Of a stretch of 41,141 nt of DNA, positions 21,170 through 31,754 are shown in pieces. Positions within the stretch are counted from its first letter, which is position 1; each line of letters begins with the position of its first letter. Where the stretch lies: the NCBI GenBank assembly GCA_958430865.1, contig CAUDNR010003446.1, positions 16,950 through 58,090 on the forward strand. Direction: 5' to 3'. The notes under the pieces were generated by a model. That model had not been told where the DNA came from. It did no database searches and saw only the letters and a program-made list of their open reading frames with translations. Made by a program: the position numbers and the translations under genes. Origin of the DNA: Entrophospora sp. SA101. Lineage: Eukaryota; Glomeromycota; Glomeromycetes; Entrophosporales; Entrophosporaceae.

Positions 21170-23840
21170 ATCATGATAAATCAATCACTAGTGGTGAAAT
21201 TGTTTTTTAAATAACGCAATTTTTATTTTTCAATTTTTCAAAAATTTATATTTAATTCTTTCTTAATTAATCCTGTCAGAGAAAAATCCAAAGGCAATCA
21301 AATAAACTTAATTGTTAAAAAAAACCATTATAACAAAAAAATATGAATTATTATCACCAAGGAAGTTAATGTATGCAATGATGACATTACGAGGAAATTG
21401 TTTGTTGCACGTCTTTCTCTGCAATGGAAAAGGAAATAATGTAACCGTTATTCTCAAAAAAAAAACTCCATTCTATTCATTAAAACACCAAGTCAAATTT
21501 TATTTCTTATATTTTTTTATAATGCCATATTATAAATTATTATCATCATTATCACAAGAAAGAAAGGAATTTGTATATAAAACTGACAATGAATTGTATA
21601 ATAATGCAGTGGCTAGTTCTAATAAAGAAAGTAGAAAAGATTATTTTTTTTCATTAGTCCAAAAAAACAAGGAGCTTTCTGAAAATGAAAAAGAATTTTG
21701 TAAGGAAAATTTTATTTATTGGTTTGAATTAAATAATGTAACATATGAAGAAGGCAAACCAAAAGAATGTAACAGCTGTAAATTGATAAGATATTCTGAT
21801 AGATTCTGTGAAGGTTGTATTAATTTACAATTGCAGAGTCTTTTCACTACATGGACATCTGGAAATAACATAATTGATGATTTTATTCAACAATGTCAAA
21901 TGAAATCATCTCTGCCAAACTTTATTTTAGAATGGATACCTTTTGAGCAATTTAAAAAAGTAAAAAAGTTGACAGAAGGTGGATTTAGTTCAATTTATAC
22001 TGCTACATGGACAAGAGGAATGATTAATGATTATGATGAAAATAAAAAAGAATTTAGTTATTTTGGAAGAAAAGATGTAGCATTAAAAAGTTTAAATAAT
22101 TCAAGTAATCCAGGAAAAGCCTTTTTTAAAGAGGCTGGTAGTTTTTATTTAAATCAAAATAATAATGCTGTATTGTATAATGCTAATTGATTTATATTTA
22201 CTTTCAGGCAGTGAATTATTGTAAAATTAAAACATCATTGATTGTTCAGTGCTATGGTATAACTAAATTCCCAGATAATGGAAATTATGCAATAGTTTCA
22301 AATTATTTATTAGATGGAAATTTAAGAAATTATCTGCAAAAAAATCATTTAAATTTAACATTAAAAGACAGAATTACAATCTTTTATTATTTATGTAATG
22401 CATTAGATGATATACATCAAAAAGATTTAATCCATTGTGATTTACATAGTGGTAATATATTATTGGATGGAGGTAATTGTTATATTACAGATTTAGGATT
22501 ATGTGGACCAGTTGATGAAAAGTCATCAAATAAAGTCTATGGAATTGTGTCATATGTTGCACCTGAGTTACTTAGAGGCAAAAAGAACACAAAAGAATCT
22601 GATATTTATAGTGTTGGGATGTTAATGTGGGAAATATTTGCGGGTCATCCACCATTTGACAATAGAGCTCATAATCATTGTTTAATTTTTGATATATGCG
22701 AAGAAGGTTTACGACCACCAATATTACCTGAAATTCCTGATGATTATGCACAAATGATGCAAAGATGTTGGGATGTGGATCCATCAAAAAGACCAACTAT
22801 TAGAGAGCTTTTTGACTTTGCTGAAAATAAACTTAACGAAATTATTAAAAATAATAATACTAGTAATAGTAGTAGTAATAATAGTAATAATACTAGTGGT
22901 GGTAGTAGTGTTTCGCAACAAGTACACAAACCACATCCAGATGCATATCATCAAAGTAGAATATTAGATGAAGAGATTGCTAAATCTAAAAGCTTAAAAC
23001 TTTATACAAGTAATGATGGTTCGTTAAATGGTCTTTATTTTAACTCTTTTCTTTTAAATGATGATTTTAACAAAAGTGAATAAAAATTTCATTATTAATT
23101 AATTGGAAATTACTATCCATATAATTATTACTAACAATATTTTTTAATTAATTAAATTCTTGTAATAATAGTAAGAGAAAGAATCGACGAGTGACAATTT
23201 AATCCTCACTATAAACTTTTATTTATCTTTTTATTTTATTTTTATTTTACTTCTTAAAACTAAATAAACTTTTTACAGTTTTTTGATTCTTATTAAATGG
23301 TGATATTGCAAAGTATTGTTTTGGTTAACACCGATTATTTAACAAGTATAACTGATTATGGCTTAACTTTTGGGTTACTCTTGTCAGTTAATCGCAAATA
23401 ATTCGGTGCTTGTCGATTAATTGGTTTACTTTGATTCTTGTTTTTATATTTATTGGCCGATTTCAAACTCACTTTAGTATCTTGCTTAACAGCCTTATGT
23501 TTACCAGTATTTCCAATTAACCTTTGGGCGATACTTCATTAACGCTCGCTAGTTAACCAACGTTAGTCCTAATCTTTCTTGCAAAATAAAACGTGGCTTT
23601 TTACCAAAGCGCCATCCTTTTACCAAGGCATTGCACTCGTTGCTTTTATCAGTGTGCTTTAAACAAACTAAATAAAGACGACGTTTTTATTTTTCTTTGC
23701 TTGGACCGAAGTCATTCCCTATTCAAGTTAACAATAAAGGTTTATTATTGCAAAGTAACTTAATTAATCAATAAAGCTACGTAAAATCTTCATTTGATAA
23801 TGATTATGTTGTATATAGGTCTACACTAAAATTAGTTGAC
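21170..23840 (+). repeat. right arm of the inverted segmental duplication
   Basis: Reverse-complement counterpart of about 4,830-7,600, carrying the intact kinase copy B and matching non-coding flanks on both sides. The two arms are separated by about 13.6 kb that includes the MLKL-like gene. Limits are approximate. Confidence 0.85.
21522..23083 (+). CDS. TKL-like protein kinase copy B, intact, two exons
   Basis: Exons 21,522-22,137 and 22,212-23,083 (495 residues). Residues from about 68 to 95 hold a zinc-type motif, CNSC then nine residues then CEGC. The kinase domain covers about 145-440: LTEGGFSSIY glycine loop, VALKSL with the ATP-site Lys, HCDLHSGNILL (HRD Asp and Asn kept), DLG at the DFG position, VAPELL and SVGMLMWEIF, RCWDVDPSKRP. 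A Ser/Asn-rich tail follows. All key catalytic residues are present, so it is predicted active on Ser/Thr (or dual) substrates. The ATG at 21,522 is chosen because its MxxYKLLSSLSQERK matches the start of copy A. In-frame ATGs further upstream (for example 21,369) cannot be excluded. The domain layout is typical of expanded kinase families in Rhizophagus; substrate unknown. Confidence 0.88.
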
Positions 23841-24711
23841 CCTGTATTCGATGATTTCTACTCTGGTCATGTATCACGTTATTAATAAATAAGCGGAGTG
23901 GGAAAAGAAGAGATTGGGATGCACAAGAAAAATATAAAATATAAAAATATAAAATTGAAAAAGACCTTTGAATATATATTTATATGTTTTTTTTTTATGA
24001 GCTTTTATACATTTTATTATTAACCTTTGGAACAATTTTACTTATGTCAAATGTTTTTACTTGCGTCATTTTTGACTTTTGGCAGCGAATTTGACGTAAT
24101 AGTTTTACAACTTTCGTCGAACAACGTTAGTAGGAATAGAAATTGATGTATAAACAAATGGTGAAATTTTCTATTGCGTTAGATCTCTTTTACCGATAAT
24201 AAATTATATGTTCTTTAATTTTTTGTTCACGGTACTATGATATCGGCTTTAACTATTTAACTTCACAATGATGCAATTAGTTGCAGAATTATGGGAACTA
24301 TTAATATTCACTTCCTAAATTTTGGTTTACATAATTTTAAATTCTCATTGTTTTATATATGATACAATGAGGGGTTTTAAGCTGTGCATTTTTGGTGCAA
24401 ATTACAAAGCACAAATACCGAACGTGAGCTTATCCCTCAAACCTTCAGAGGGTGATATGGGGATTTCTCCCTCTACGAGTAAATCAAACGATAGATTGTG
24501 TATTCATTAATTTGTCTATTACCTATAGTAATGACAAATAAACAAATAATCTTTTTATTGAAGAATTAAAATAACATTTTTTTTTGTAATGAATAAATGA
24601 ATTTTTATAGCATAAGAATTCGGTCAATTACCATCCTAATAATAATAATATAAACAAGAATAAATTATTATCAAGATTCTTACAACAATTTTTCTAAAAA
24701 AAAAAATTTTG
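23841..24711. other. intergenic, no gene recognised
   Basis: AT-rich. The open frame at 24,322-24,510 lacks any domain. A short GC-richer patch with CCCTC/GAGGG complementarity lies near 24,430-24,475 but is not assigned. Confidence 0.4.
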
Positions 24712-26537
24712 TCAACAAATACCTTCACCGGGAGAAGAATCATCTCTATTAGTGTAAATATAATTATAATGGATAAATTTATTTGTATAAATGGCTTCAG
24801 GATGTATTTCATCAACAGTAGATATTTGTGATATCGCATCACATAATTCATCTTCGATCTGTTTATAATCATCATCATTATCATTAATTATTGGTTTTTG
24901 ATTTAATAATAATAAATTATCATGATTACTACTAAAAACTTCTAATGACAAAAACGAATCATCAGGCAATAAATGCCATCTATCCAACATTGCTAAAACT
25001 TCTTCAATAGTTGGACGATTTTTTGAACAGTTATCCCAACATTTTTTCATGAGCTCGATAAAACATTTGGGTATACCATTAACAACAACATTAGGTCGCA
25101 AACCATCTGAAATTTCCAATTGTAACCTTGAATCATGAGATCTATTATAAAATGCCAGTTGTTCTAAAAATATCTCCCACAATATAATTCCTACACTATA
25201 AATGTCTGATGATTTTGTATATATATTATTATAATTATCATCCAATTTTTGTTGATGGCTTACATGGTGATGTTGGCCACCGCCATAATCATTTCCTCCA
25301 TTTAAAATTTCTGGTGCAAGATATGGCAAAATTCCATATGTACCATAAGATAATTGAATCGTTTGATCAGCCGGAAATGATAACCCCATATCAGAAATAT
25401 AGATTTCAATTCTATTATTCTCCATATCTTTATCTTTATTACAACCATCATCTATAGGTGGGTCTTGTTCATGATAATTTATCAAAATATTCCCACCGTG
25501 TAAATTTTGTTGAATCAAATTAGCAAAATGCAGTTTGTGAAGAGACCTAATAATTTCATGAATCAGTTGTTGTTTTTCCTTTAATGTCATTATTTTTGGT
25601 CTTGTTTTCATAAATCGATAGAGATTACCGTGAGGCATATACTTCATCACAATCATGTAATCTTTAGTGACTGAATCTTGCGTTATTCCATATATTGGTA
25701 ATAAACTTGATATCTGAATTGATGCCTTAATATATATCTTGAGCTATTGATTTGAAAATAAGAAAATTAAAAATAATGCTAACATTAATACGTTTATTTA
25801 TTTTTTTAATAATTTACCTTATTCGAAAACTTTGAAGAAATATTTTCTGAATTATGAAACCTTTTTAAAGCAACCATCAAATTATCACTGTCACCATTAT
25901 TGTTGTTGTTGCCATTATTATTATTAACTGATCTAATCCACATTGCACGGTAAACTGTTGCAAACCCACCTTTACCAATTTCACATATATCTTTAAATTT
26001 TTCAAAATCAATCCATAAAAAGGTATTTTCATTTTGTCCTTTAATACTTTTAATTTCTCGCAATAAAATATCAATTTCTTGATTACCACTTGTCCATCTT
26101 ATAATATTTTTATTTTTATTTGGCTTTCTGCATTTCATTGAAGTAAAACTCTTATCAATTTTTTTCACCTTACATGATTTCTTGTTAAAATGAAAATGCC
26201 CATCACTACTGCTACTAACATTACCATAATCATCATCAACTGCTCTTAATTCACCTACTTCTTCATCAGAAATCATTGACAATGATCTTTTTCTGGAATT
26301 AGAAGAAAAAGACGAGGATGGAGAGCTAGTAGAGTTTGTAGCAGTGGTGGTATATGAAGATGAAGAAGAAGATAAATGTATATAACTGCCCGTATCAATC
26401 AAATCCAACAATTCTTCTTCATCCAATTTTGTGCCAATTTGTTTATGTATATTTTTACAAGATTTTGAAATAATCCATTCTTCCTCTTCCTCCTCATCGC
26501 CATTGGTTGATGATAGAATAACAGAGTTTGAATCCAT
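24712..26537 (-). CDS. kinase-like protein C with degenerate HRD (QQN), probable pseudokinase
   Basis: Exon 1 is 26,537-25,818 (240 codons, phase 0). Exon 2 runs from 25,743 (or 25,737, a second in-frame acceptor) to TGA at 24,712, giving about 581-583 residues. The N-terminal ~150 residues are Ser/Glu-rich and disordered. The kinase domain starts at about 180: GKGGFATVYRAMW, VALKRF (ATP-site Lys present), a YGIT strand, then IQQNLHGGNIL where IHRDLHSGN is expected, SDMGLSFP (DFG Asp kept), LAPEIL and SVGIILWEIF, CWDNCSKNRPTI. The catalytic-loop HRD is thus QQN: the proton-acceptor Asp is replaced by Asn. The metal-binding Asn and DFG Asp remain, so it may still bind ATP. The C-terminal ~110 residues are Asp/Asn-rich. 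Reading frame and splice sites are intact, so this is not simple decay. Confidence 0.85.
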
Positions 26538-27039
26538 TGATTAATAAAAAGATCTTTGTAATCAATCAACTATCCTTGAAAAATTATCTAGATGACTATT
26601 AAGGAATGATTTTATCAAAAATTATCAACACACTACAAAGTAAATCTTATCACACTTTTAAATAATTATAATATTAATTTAAAAAAAAAATATAATTAAA
26701 GGTAATTATGCATTTTGTTTACAATTATTTATTTTTTACCACCAAATCACATGGATACTAAATAATCAATCAACTATGACAAAATAAGGGGATCGCATCA
26801 CCTCGGGTACATTAAAACCCCCGTTCTTTATTTGATTGGGTAGAAAACATGGTTATCTTATACTAAAAAGGGGATGTAAGAGTTTTTAGTGTACTTGGGT
26901 GGTGTGGTAAGAGTCAAAATAAGGTAATACAAAGTCATGAATCAGTGCCACTGACATTACAAGGGCTCGCAATGAGACCCGGTGAACCATAATCACCAAT
27001 TATTTGATCTGAATTGCAATTAACAAGAATTGAGTATTG
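26538..27039. other. intergenic upstream of kinase C
   Basis: No gene seen. A patch at about 26,780-27,000 is less AT-rich (gggctcgcaatgagacccgg and neighbours) and may be a transposon or SINE fragment; unassigned. Confidence 0.4.
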
Positions 27040-27118
27040 TTTGTCGTGCGTGAAAATGAAATTCATGTGAAATTCAAATTAGCCAATCAGAATTTCATAT
27101 TCAAACGTCCACACCCTA
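27040..27118 (-). repeat. GATTGGCTAA repeat family, copy 1
   Basis: On the minus strand: a TGAATATGAAATTCTGATTG block, GGCTAATTTGAA, then CACATGAATTTCATTTTC and a GCGCAC-like end. The same order occurs on the plus strand at 38,866-38,937 and in part at 39,340-39,379. It is probably one half of a MITE. Confidence 0.6.
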
Positions 27119-28455
27119 GTTCCAATCTCATCTCTCATCTTACAATATGTGGAATTCTCTATATAGGTATAAGATCCCGGACTAAAATTAGGTTTTTTGA
27201 ATAATGTGTAGTTTATCATGATGATTATATCAAAAACATACATTTAACCGTCTTTGTCAATCAAAAAAAATTGCCATATAGAAGTTAGTTTAGGCCGATT
27301 TTTTCAACCCTATTAGGGTGCTGACATGTAATCATTTTAATAGAAGCGCTTACCCAGGTAAGATATTTTGATCACGTGCATGACAATTATTTGCCTTTTT
27401 TTAATATTAATAAATATATACAAATCTTATAATAACAATTGGTCAACTCAAAATATTAAAAAAAAAATTTTTATACCATTTTAAAAAAGTTAACCGATAA
27501 ATTTTATGACTCAAACTTCAAACTTATCGGCTAATTTTTCCTTAAACTAAAAATTAGCATTTTGAAAATTCCCAAATTTTGTTATACACTTAAAATCGAG
27601 ACCAAGTAAATTTCGTGTAATAAAATTTTTCCCTTTTTTTATTAATAAATAAAAGTTTTTTACAATAAAAAGAAAGACTCCCTTTTAAGCCGAATTGGAC
27701 GGTGGGTGGTAGTTTTTTTGAAATCCAACGTGTATATTTCAAATTTTTTTGAGTATTATTAAATCAATCATTTAAAGCAACAACATTGGAGTAAAAAAAA
27801 TTTCCTTTATAATATATTATATTCTTTTGAAATTCCCGAGTACGATTTACATTGTCCATCCCTTGACCAAACAACCTATTCGTTCCAGTCCTTATTTATT
27901 TGACAAATCATAAATGAATAATGCATCCTGCCAAAGAAAATTGAACAAAACTCAAGGGCTCTTGACAATTTCTCTCTTCTCCCATCACAACAAAATTGAC
28001 GAAATGTATTTAAGGAATGTATGTATGATCATACATAAAAGTAATAAAAAATGTACATAGTAAAATTTTACAATCAAATGACTTCTAATCCCCATTTAAT
28101 AAATACCCTTTCTGTGTAGCAACCGCCACCAAATTCGAGATATAACTTCTTTATCATATGTATCTGCTTTAAGAAAATTTTTAAAGCAGGTTGTTAATAA
28201 AACCGAAAATAATCCGACACTCAAAGTCAAATTTGCTTTTATATTCATATTATACACTTGATCGCCAAAAGTTTATATCCAAAAATTTCTTTTGCATTTA
28301 TTACAAAAATATACTATATAAATATTTGTGATTTTTATATCATTTGATATCTCTGGTATTTGTGATTACGAATATGATTTTGATTTTGATTTGTGATGTC
28401 ATTGTTATGAAATAAAAATAAAAATAAAAATAAAACCTGATATTGAAATCTTGAA
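27119..28455. other. intergenic, no gene recognised
   Basis: AT-rich with inverted-looking TTAACCGATAA/TTATCGGCTAA words near 27,490-27,535 and an AAAAT-type pentanucleotide run at about 28,411-28,436. Nothing else supportable. Confidence 0.45.
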
Positions 28456-29052
28456 ATGTGCAAAAATCACGAACTCACTGTAGCCCAAAGATCTCAAATC
28501 ATTGGTCTTTTTTAAAGGTAAGCATACCAGAAAAGAAATCAACGAAATTACACAAATATTTTAGAAATGAATTGTTTCTACAAATCACTACAAATTTCAA
28601 GATGATAACGCACCTGTTCATACAGCAAAAAATGTTATAAAATGGTTATCAGAAAAAAAAGTAAGGATTCTGAAGATTGGCATTCTCAATCCCCAGACCT
28701 CAATCCAACCGAACACTTATGGGACAAGCTTGGTAGAAGATTAAAAAAGCGTCCCTACCAGTGTCTGAAATTGAGTGCGGGTTTTTGTGTTACATATTGA
28801 ATTTAGCCAATCAAATTTGTCCTTCTGGTAGAAAATTTAACGTTGATTGGCTAAATTCAATATGTAACACAAAAACCCGCACTCAATTTCAGACACTGGT
28901 CCCTACACCCAAAAAATAAAGATGAATTAGAAAATTATTTGAGAGAAGAATGGCAACAAATTTCGTGTGAAAAATATTTGAGATTAATTGATAGTATGCC
29001 AAGAAGGATAGAAGAATGCATCTCCAACAATGAGTGGACAACAAGTTATTAA
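28456..29052 (+). pseudogene. Tc1/mariner transposase relic, internally deleted and interrupted
   Basis: From ATG 28456 the frame gives ELTVAQRSQIIGLF, the start of a Tc1-type HTH domain. An extra T shifts it into KGKHTRKEINEIT. Most of the catalytic core is then missing, and text resumes with KFQDDNAPVHTAKN (second Asp), a two-base shift, DWHSQSPDLNPTEHLW (Glu of the DDE triad), and a tail ending SMPRRIEECI to TAA at 29,052. A 140-bp MITE sits inside the last third. Dead element; cut-and-paste DNA transposase family is clear from DNAPVH and SPDLNPTEHLW. Confidence 0.85.
28751..28906. mobile_element. 140-bp hAT-like MITE with perfect 8-bp target duplication, nested in the Tc1 relic
   Basis: The element spans 28,759-28,898. 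Both ends read CAGTGTCTGAAATTGAG inward. The inverted repeats are 55 bases each and match perfectly, around a 30-base centre. It is flanked by GTCCCTAC on both sides (28,751-28,758 and 28,899-28,906). Eight-base duplications and CAGTG ends fit the hAT superfamily. Removing the element and one duplication leaves the transposase tail open, which confirms the insertion. Confidence 0.93.
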
Positions 29053-29739
29053 AAAAATTTTTTGAAAATTTATTAAATGATCAACATTTTAAAATTTCAA
29101 TATCGACTTTTAAAATATCTCATAATAAAAATTCTGAGCTTTGAAGTGAAAAAGTAATACTGTTTTTGAATAGCCGTGAATTCGTGTAGAGAAGACCTTT
29201 CAATATGAAAAGTATTCATTAGAAAGCTTTAATGGAATATTTTCATTTTACTCTAACAACAAAGTTCGAGTTTACTATAAAAATAACGAGATATTTTAAA
29301 AAAGTTTCATATGACACGAATTTCAAATTTAAACTTTATTTTTTGGGGATGGAATTTTCTATGATAGTTCACAATTCATAATAAAGATCTGATTGGTTCA
29401 CAGATTAATTTTGATACTAATACTAATTATTGTCATCTGCTGACCTTTTTGTGCAGTTGTTATTGTATGTAGTATTTTCGGAAAAAAAAGCCACACTTTT
29501 CTTAGATCGAGAGATGTTAAACTGCAAATGTTCATATTTTCTTTTAAAGGTCGTAAAAACCTTTCTACTTTCAATGACACTTGATAACCTTCCGTTCTTT
29601 CTCTTGCTAGTCTTTTAACTTGTGCTTGATTTTCTCTTCCGTGTTGAAACCAACATGAATTTAATAATAATTATTTTTTTTGCCATGAAAACAAAAAATG
29701 CATTATCATCTATTACACCGAGATAAAATCGTTATATTT
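29053..29739. other. intergenic after the Tc1 relic
   Basis: May include the 3' end of the Tc1 element, but no terminal inverted repeat could be paired. Open frames near 29,398-29,618 on both strands overlap and show no domain. Confidence 0.4.
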
Positions 29740-29925
29740 TAAGAACCATTACCTTTTTGATCAATTAATGAAGGAGGAAATCTTAGCAAACAATAAACCA
29801 TTACTTTTTCGATTAGTAAAACTGTTGATAAATAAAGAAACTATTATTTTTCAATTAGTTAATGAATGAGAAGGATCTTAGCAAACAAACCATTACTTTT
29901 TTGATGTTGCTCACATCAACCAATA
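29740..29925. repeat. imperfect tandem repeat around CCATTAC-TTTTTGAT units
   Basis: Units starting ccattac(c/t)ttttt(t/c)gat(t/c)a, followed by gtTAAtgaa and atcttagcaaacaa, recur about four times with indels. This is a degraded minisatellite upstream of the small ORF at 30,116. Confidence 0.55.
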
Positions 29926-30115
29926 CCTTCCTTTCCAAGTTTTTTTACTTTAACTTGGCAAAAACTTTTAAACTTTTTTATTATTAATTCAATCTCCTTT
30001 TTTTTTTTTTTGCCTGCTTTGTTTCTTATTTGCCCCAACAAATTTATAAATAAATAATAATACTTAATATATACTTTTTTAAAAATTTCATCTACTATTC
30101 TTTCCGCTTTTCAAT

Positions 30116-30250
30116 ATGGATTTGTTAACCGTTGAGTCAATTTCTGACTGGTTTGCTAATGAAGACATAAAAACGATTTCTGTTAATTCATTTAATATTA
30201 ATAGAACATATTCTCTTAAAACTGACGAAATGGTACTAATGATAATTTGA
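30116..30250 (+). CDS. small 44-residue ORF or first exon, doubtful
   Basis: ATG 30116 to TGA 30250 encodes MDLLTVESISDWFANEDIK and a further 25 residues. Composition is protein-like, with Trp and mixed charges. A GTACTAATG sequence right after the penultimate Met codon could be a donor, making this a first exon, but no downstream exon was recognised. No known domain. Confidence 0.25.
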   Translation: MDLLTVESISDWFANEDIKTISVNSFNINRTYSLKTDEMVLMII

Positions 30251-30472
30251 AAAGGTTATTATACTCAAATGTGATAAATACAGAGTCTTCGATACAAACT
30301 TGAAGTATTTATTGATTGAAAATTATGAAATTACATTTGATCGGTTAAAAATTAAAAAATTACATTGAAAATCGTATCAGGCATATAAAATAAATATCAA
30401 AAATAAATTAATAATATTTTATATTAGATAGATGTTTTTATTACCAATCATTTTTTTGTCCATAAATGAATA

Positions 30473-31066
30473 TCATTGTTGTTTGTTTTTATTATCTAAC
30501 AGTTGATGAAGCAAGAATATAATGTAATTTAATTGATCAACAAAATTATTTTGGTTTTGATATGCAGAGTTATTATTCGCATTAAATAAATTCTGTTCGG
30601 CGAAGCCATTGTTATTATTGTTGATACCTGTTGAAATAGCAGTGTTCTGGCCAGCAAGGCCATTATTATTATTGATAATACTAGTTAAGCCATCAAAAGT
30701 GTTATCTTTAACGAAACCACTATTACTGGCAATATCTATTGAGGTAAGAGTGTTTTGGTCAACGAAATTATTTTGATTAATCAAGTTATCATCTCCAGAA
30801 TTTTCATTAACGAAATTGTCATGAACTAAGTTAAAATTAAGGTGATTGTTGTCGCCACCGTTTTGATAAGCAAGGAGGTTATTGTCTCCAAAAGTTTGAG
30901 TAATGGAATTATCATGAAATAAGTTTTGTTGAACGTTTTGATAATCGAAATCATTGTCTCCACGAGTTTGAGGAACGTGGAATGAACTTGTTTGTCCATT
31001 AAAAAATGGAAGAGTGTTTTGGTCGTTAAAAATATTATTTTCTTTGTTGTTATTATCTTCATCCAT
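30473..31066 (-). CDS. Asn-rich, repeat-containing prion-like protein
   Basis: A 197-residue open frame from ATG 31066 to TAA 30473. About a third of residues are Asn or Gln, with many Asp and Phe. Degenerate repeats of roughly 14-25 residues share the pattern (D/N)NN(hydrophobic)xxQNxx(hydrophobic), for example NNNGLAGQNTAIS and NNNNGFAEQNLFN; earlier units carry GDNDFDYQN or GDNNLLAYQNG. The last ~20 residues are different: LNYIIFLLHQLLDNKNKQQ, a short hydrophobic helix. No signal peptide, Cys or known domain. The frame is long for this AT content, and repeat units differ at the DNA level while keeping the amino-acid pattern, which argues for coding. Function unknown; assembly-prone, prion-like behaviour is an inference from composition. 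Confidence 0.55.
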   Translation of the reverse strand: MDEDNNNKENNIFNDQNTLPFFNGQTSSFHVPQTRGDNDFDYQNVQQNLFHDNSITQTFGDNNLLAYQNGGDNNHLNFNLVHDNFVNENSGDDNLINQNNFVDQNTLTSIDIASNSGFVKDNTFDGLTSIINNNNGLAGQNTAISTGINNNNNGFAEQNLFNANNNSAYQNQNNFVDQLNYIIFLLHQLLDNKNKQQ

Positions 31067-31247
31067 TTCTAATATGCAATATAATGTATTAATTTTATTT
31101 ATAAATGATTTTTATTAATTATAATTGTTTAGTTATTTTTTTAAAAAAATTTTTTTTGGTTCAAACTTTTTTAAAAAATGGAAGCTTTTTTTATACGTGA
31201 CATGTGGTAACACAAAAGGCGTAATAAAAATAATAGATTGATAGAAT

Positions 31248-31255
31248 AGTAGTAA

Positions 31256-31333
<78 letters not shown>
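31248..31333. repeat. (GTA)n microsatellite, about 85 bp
   Basis: Almost uninterrupted GTA/TAG repeat. In one frame of the reverse strand it reads as poly-Leu, which creates a false ORF. Confidence 0.95.
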
Positions 31334-31450
31334 ACATTTAGTCAACTGACCAAAATGGTAAGAAAAAATTCGACATTTAGTCAACTGACCAAATGGTAAG
31401 AAAAAATTCGACATTTAGTCAACTGATCAAATGGTAAAAGAAAAAATTAG
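31333..31450. repeat. 38-39-bp minisatellite, three copies
   Basis: Unit gacatttagtcaactgacca followed by AATGGTAAGAAAAAATTC, repeated at 31,333, 31,372 and 31,410 with single-base changes. It directly abuts the GTA microsatellite. Confidence 0.92.
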
Positions 31451-31739
31451 ACGAAAAAAGATAGTGAGAGAGAAAAATATGACCATTTTCACAAGGAAAA
31501 TTTTTGTAATAATCTGCAATAATAAACTTGTTTACATATTACATATTTTACATTTAAAATATTATTTTAAAAAAAAATTTTAATTTTTTACTCTTTTGCC
31601 TGAGTCAAATTGGATAAGCTACGTAAATTATGTTTCTTCTAGTTTGCATTTTTTTTAACTAATTATCATCATCTTCATTTGTATTATTTCCAGAATTGTT
31701 ATCAACAACCTAACAAATCAGTAAAGTATTAAATTTTGG
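31451..31739. other. intergenic, no firm gene
   Basis: AT-rich. A minus-strand stretch at 31,660-31,711, flanked by a ttag acceptor and ending in TAG, encodes an Asn/Asp tail (VVDNNSGNNTNEDDDN) and could be a stray terminal exon. No partner exon was found. Confidence 0.35.
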
Positions 31740-31754
31740 AATGGAATAAAAAAA

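Noticed and set aside
22572..22967. Short frames opposite and within kinase B (also 5911-6297 in copy A)
   Set aside because: They are mirror or shifted frames of the kinase coding sequence and recur at the same place in both duplicates.
24430..24475. Possible structured RNA or attenuator near CCCTC/GAGGG words
   Set aside because: Pairing is short and interrupted, and no adjacent gene gives it context.
26930..27000. GC-richer patch considered as 5S rRNA or tRNA
   Set aside because: It does not match the internal control regions of either as far as can be judged by eye.
31133..31414. 93-residue minus-strand ORF with long poly-Leu
   Set aside because: Created by the GTA microsatellite and minisatellite, not a gene.
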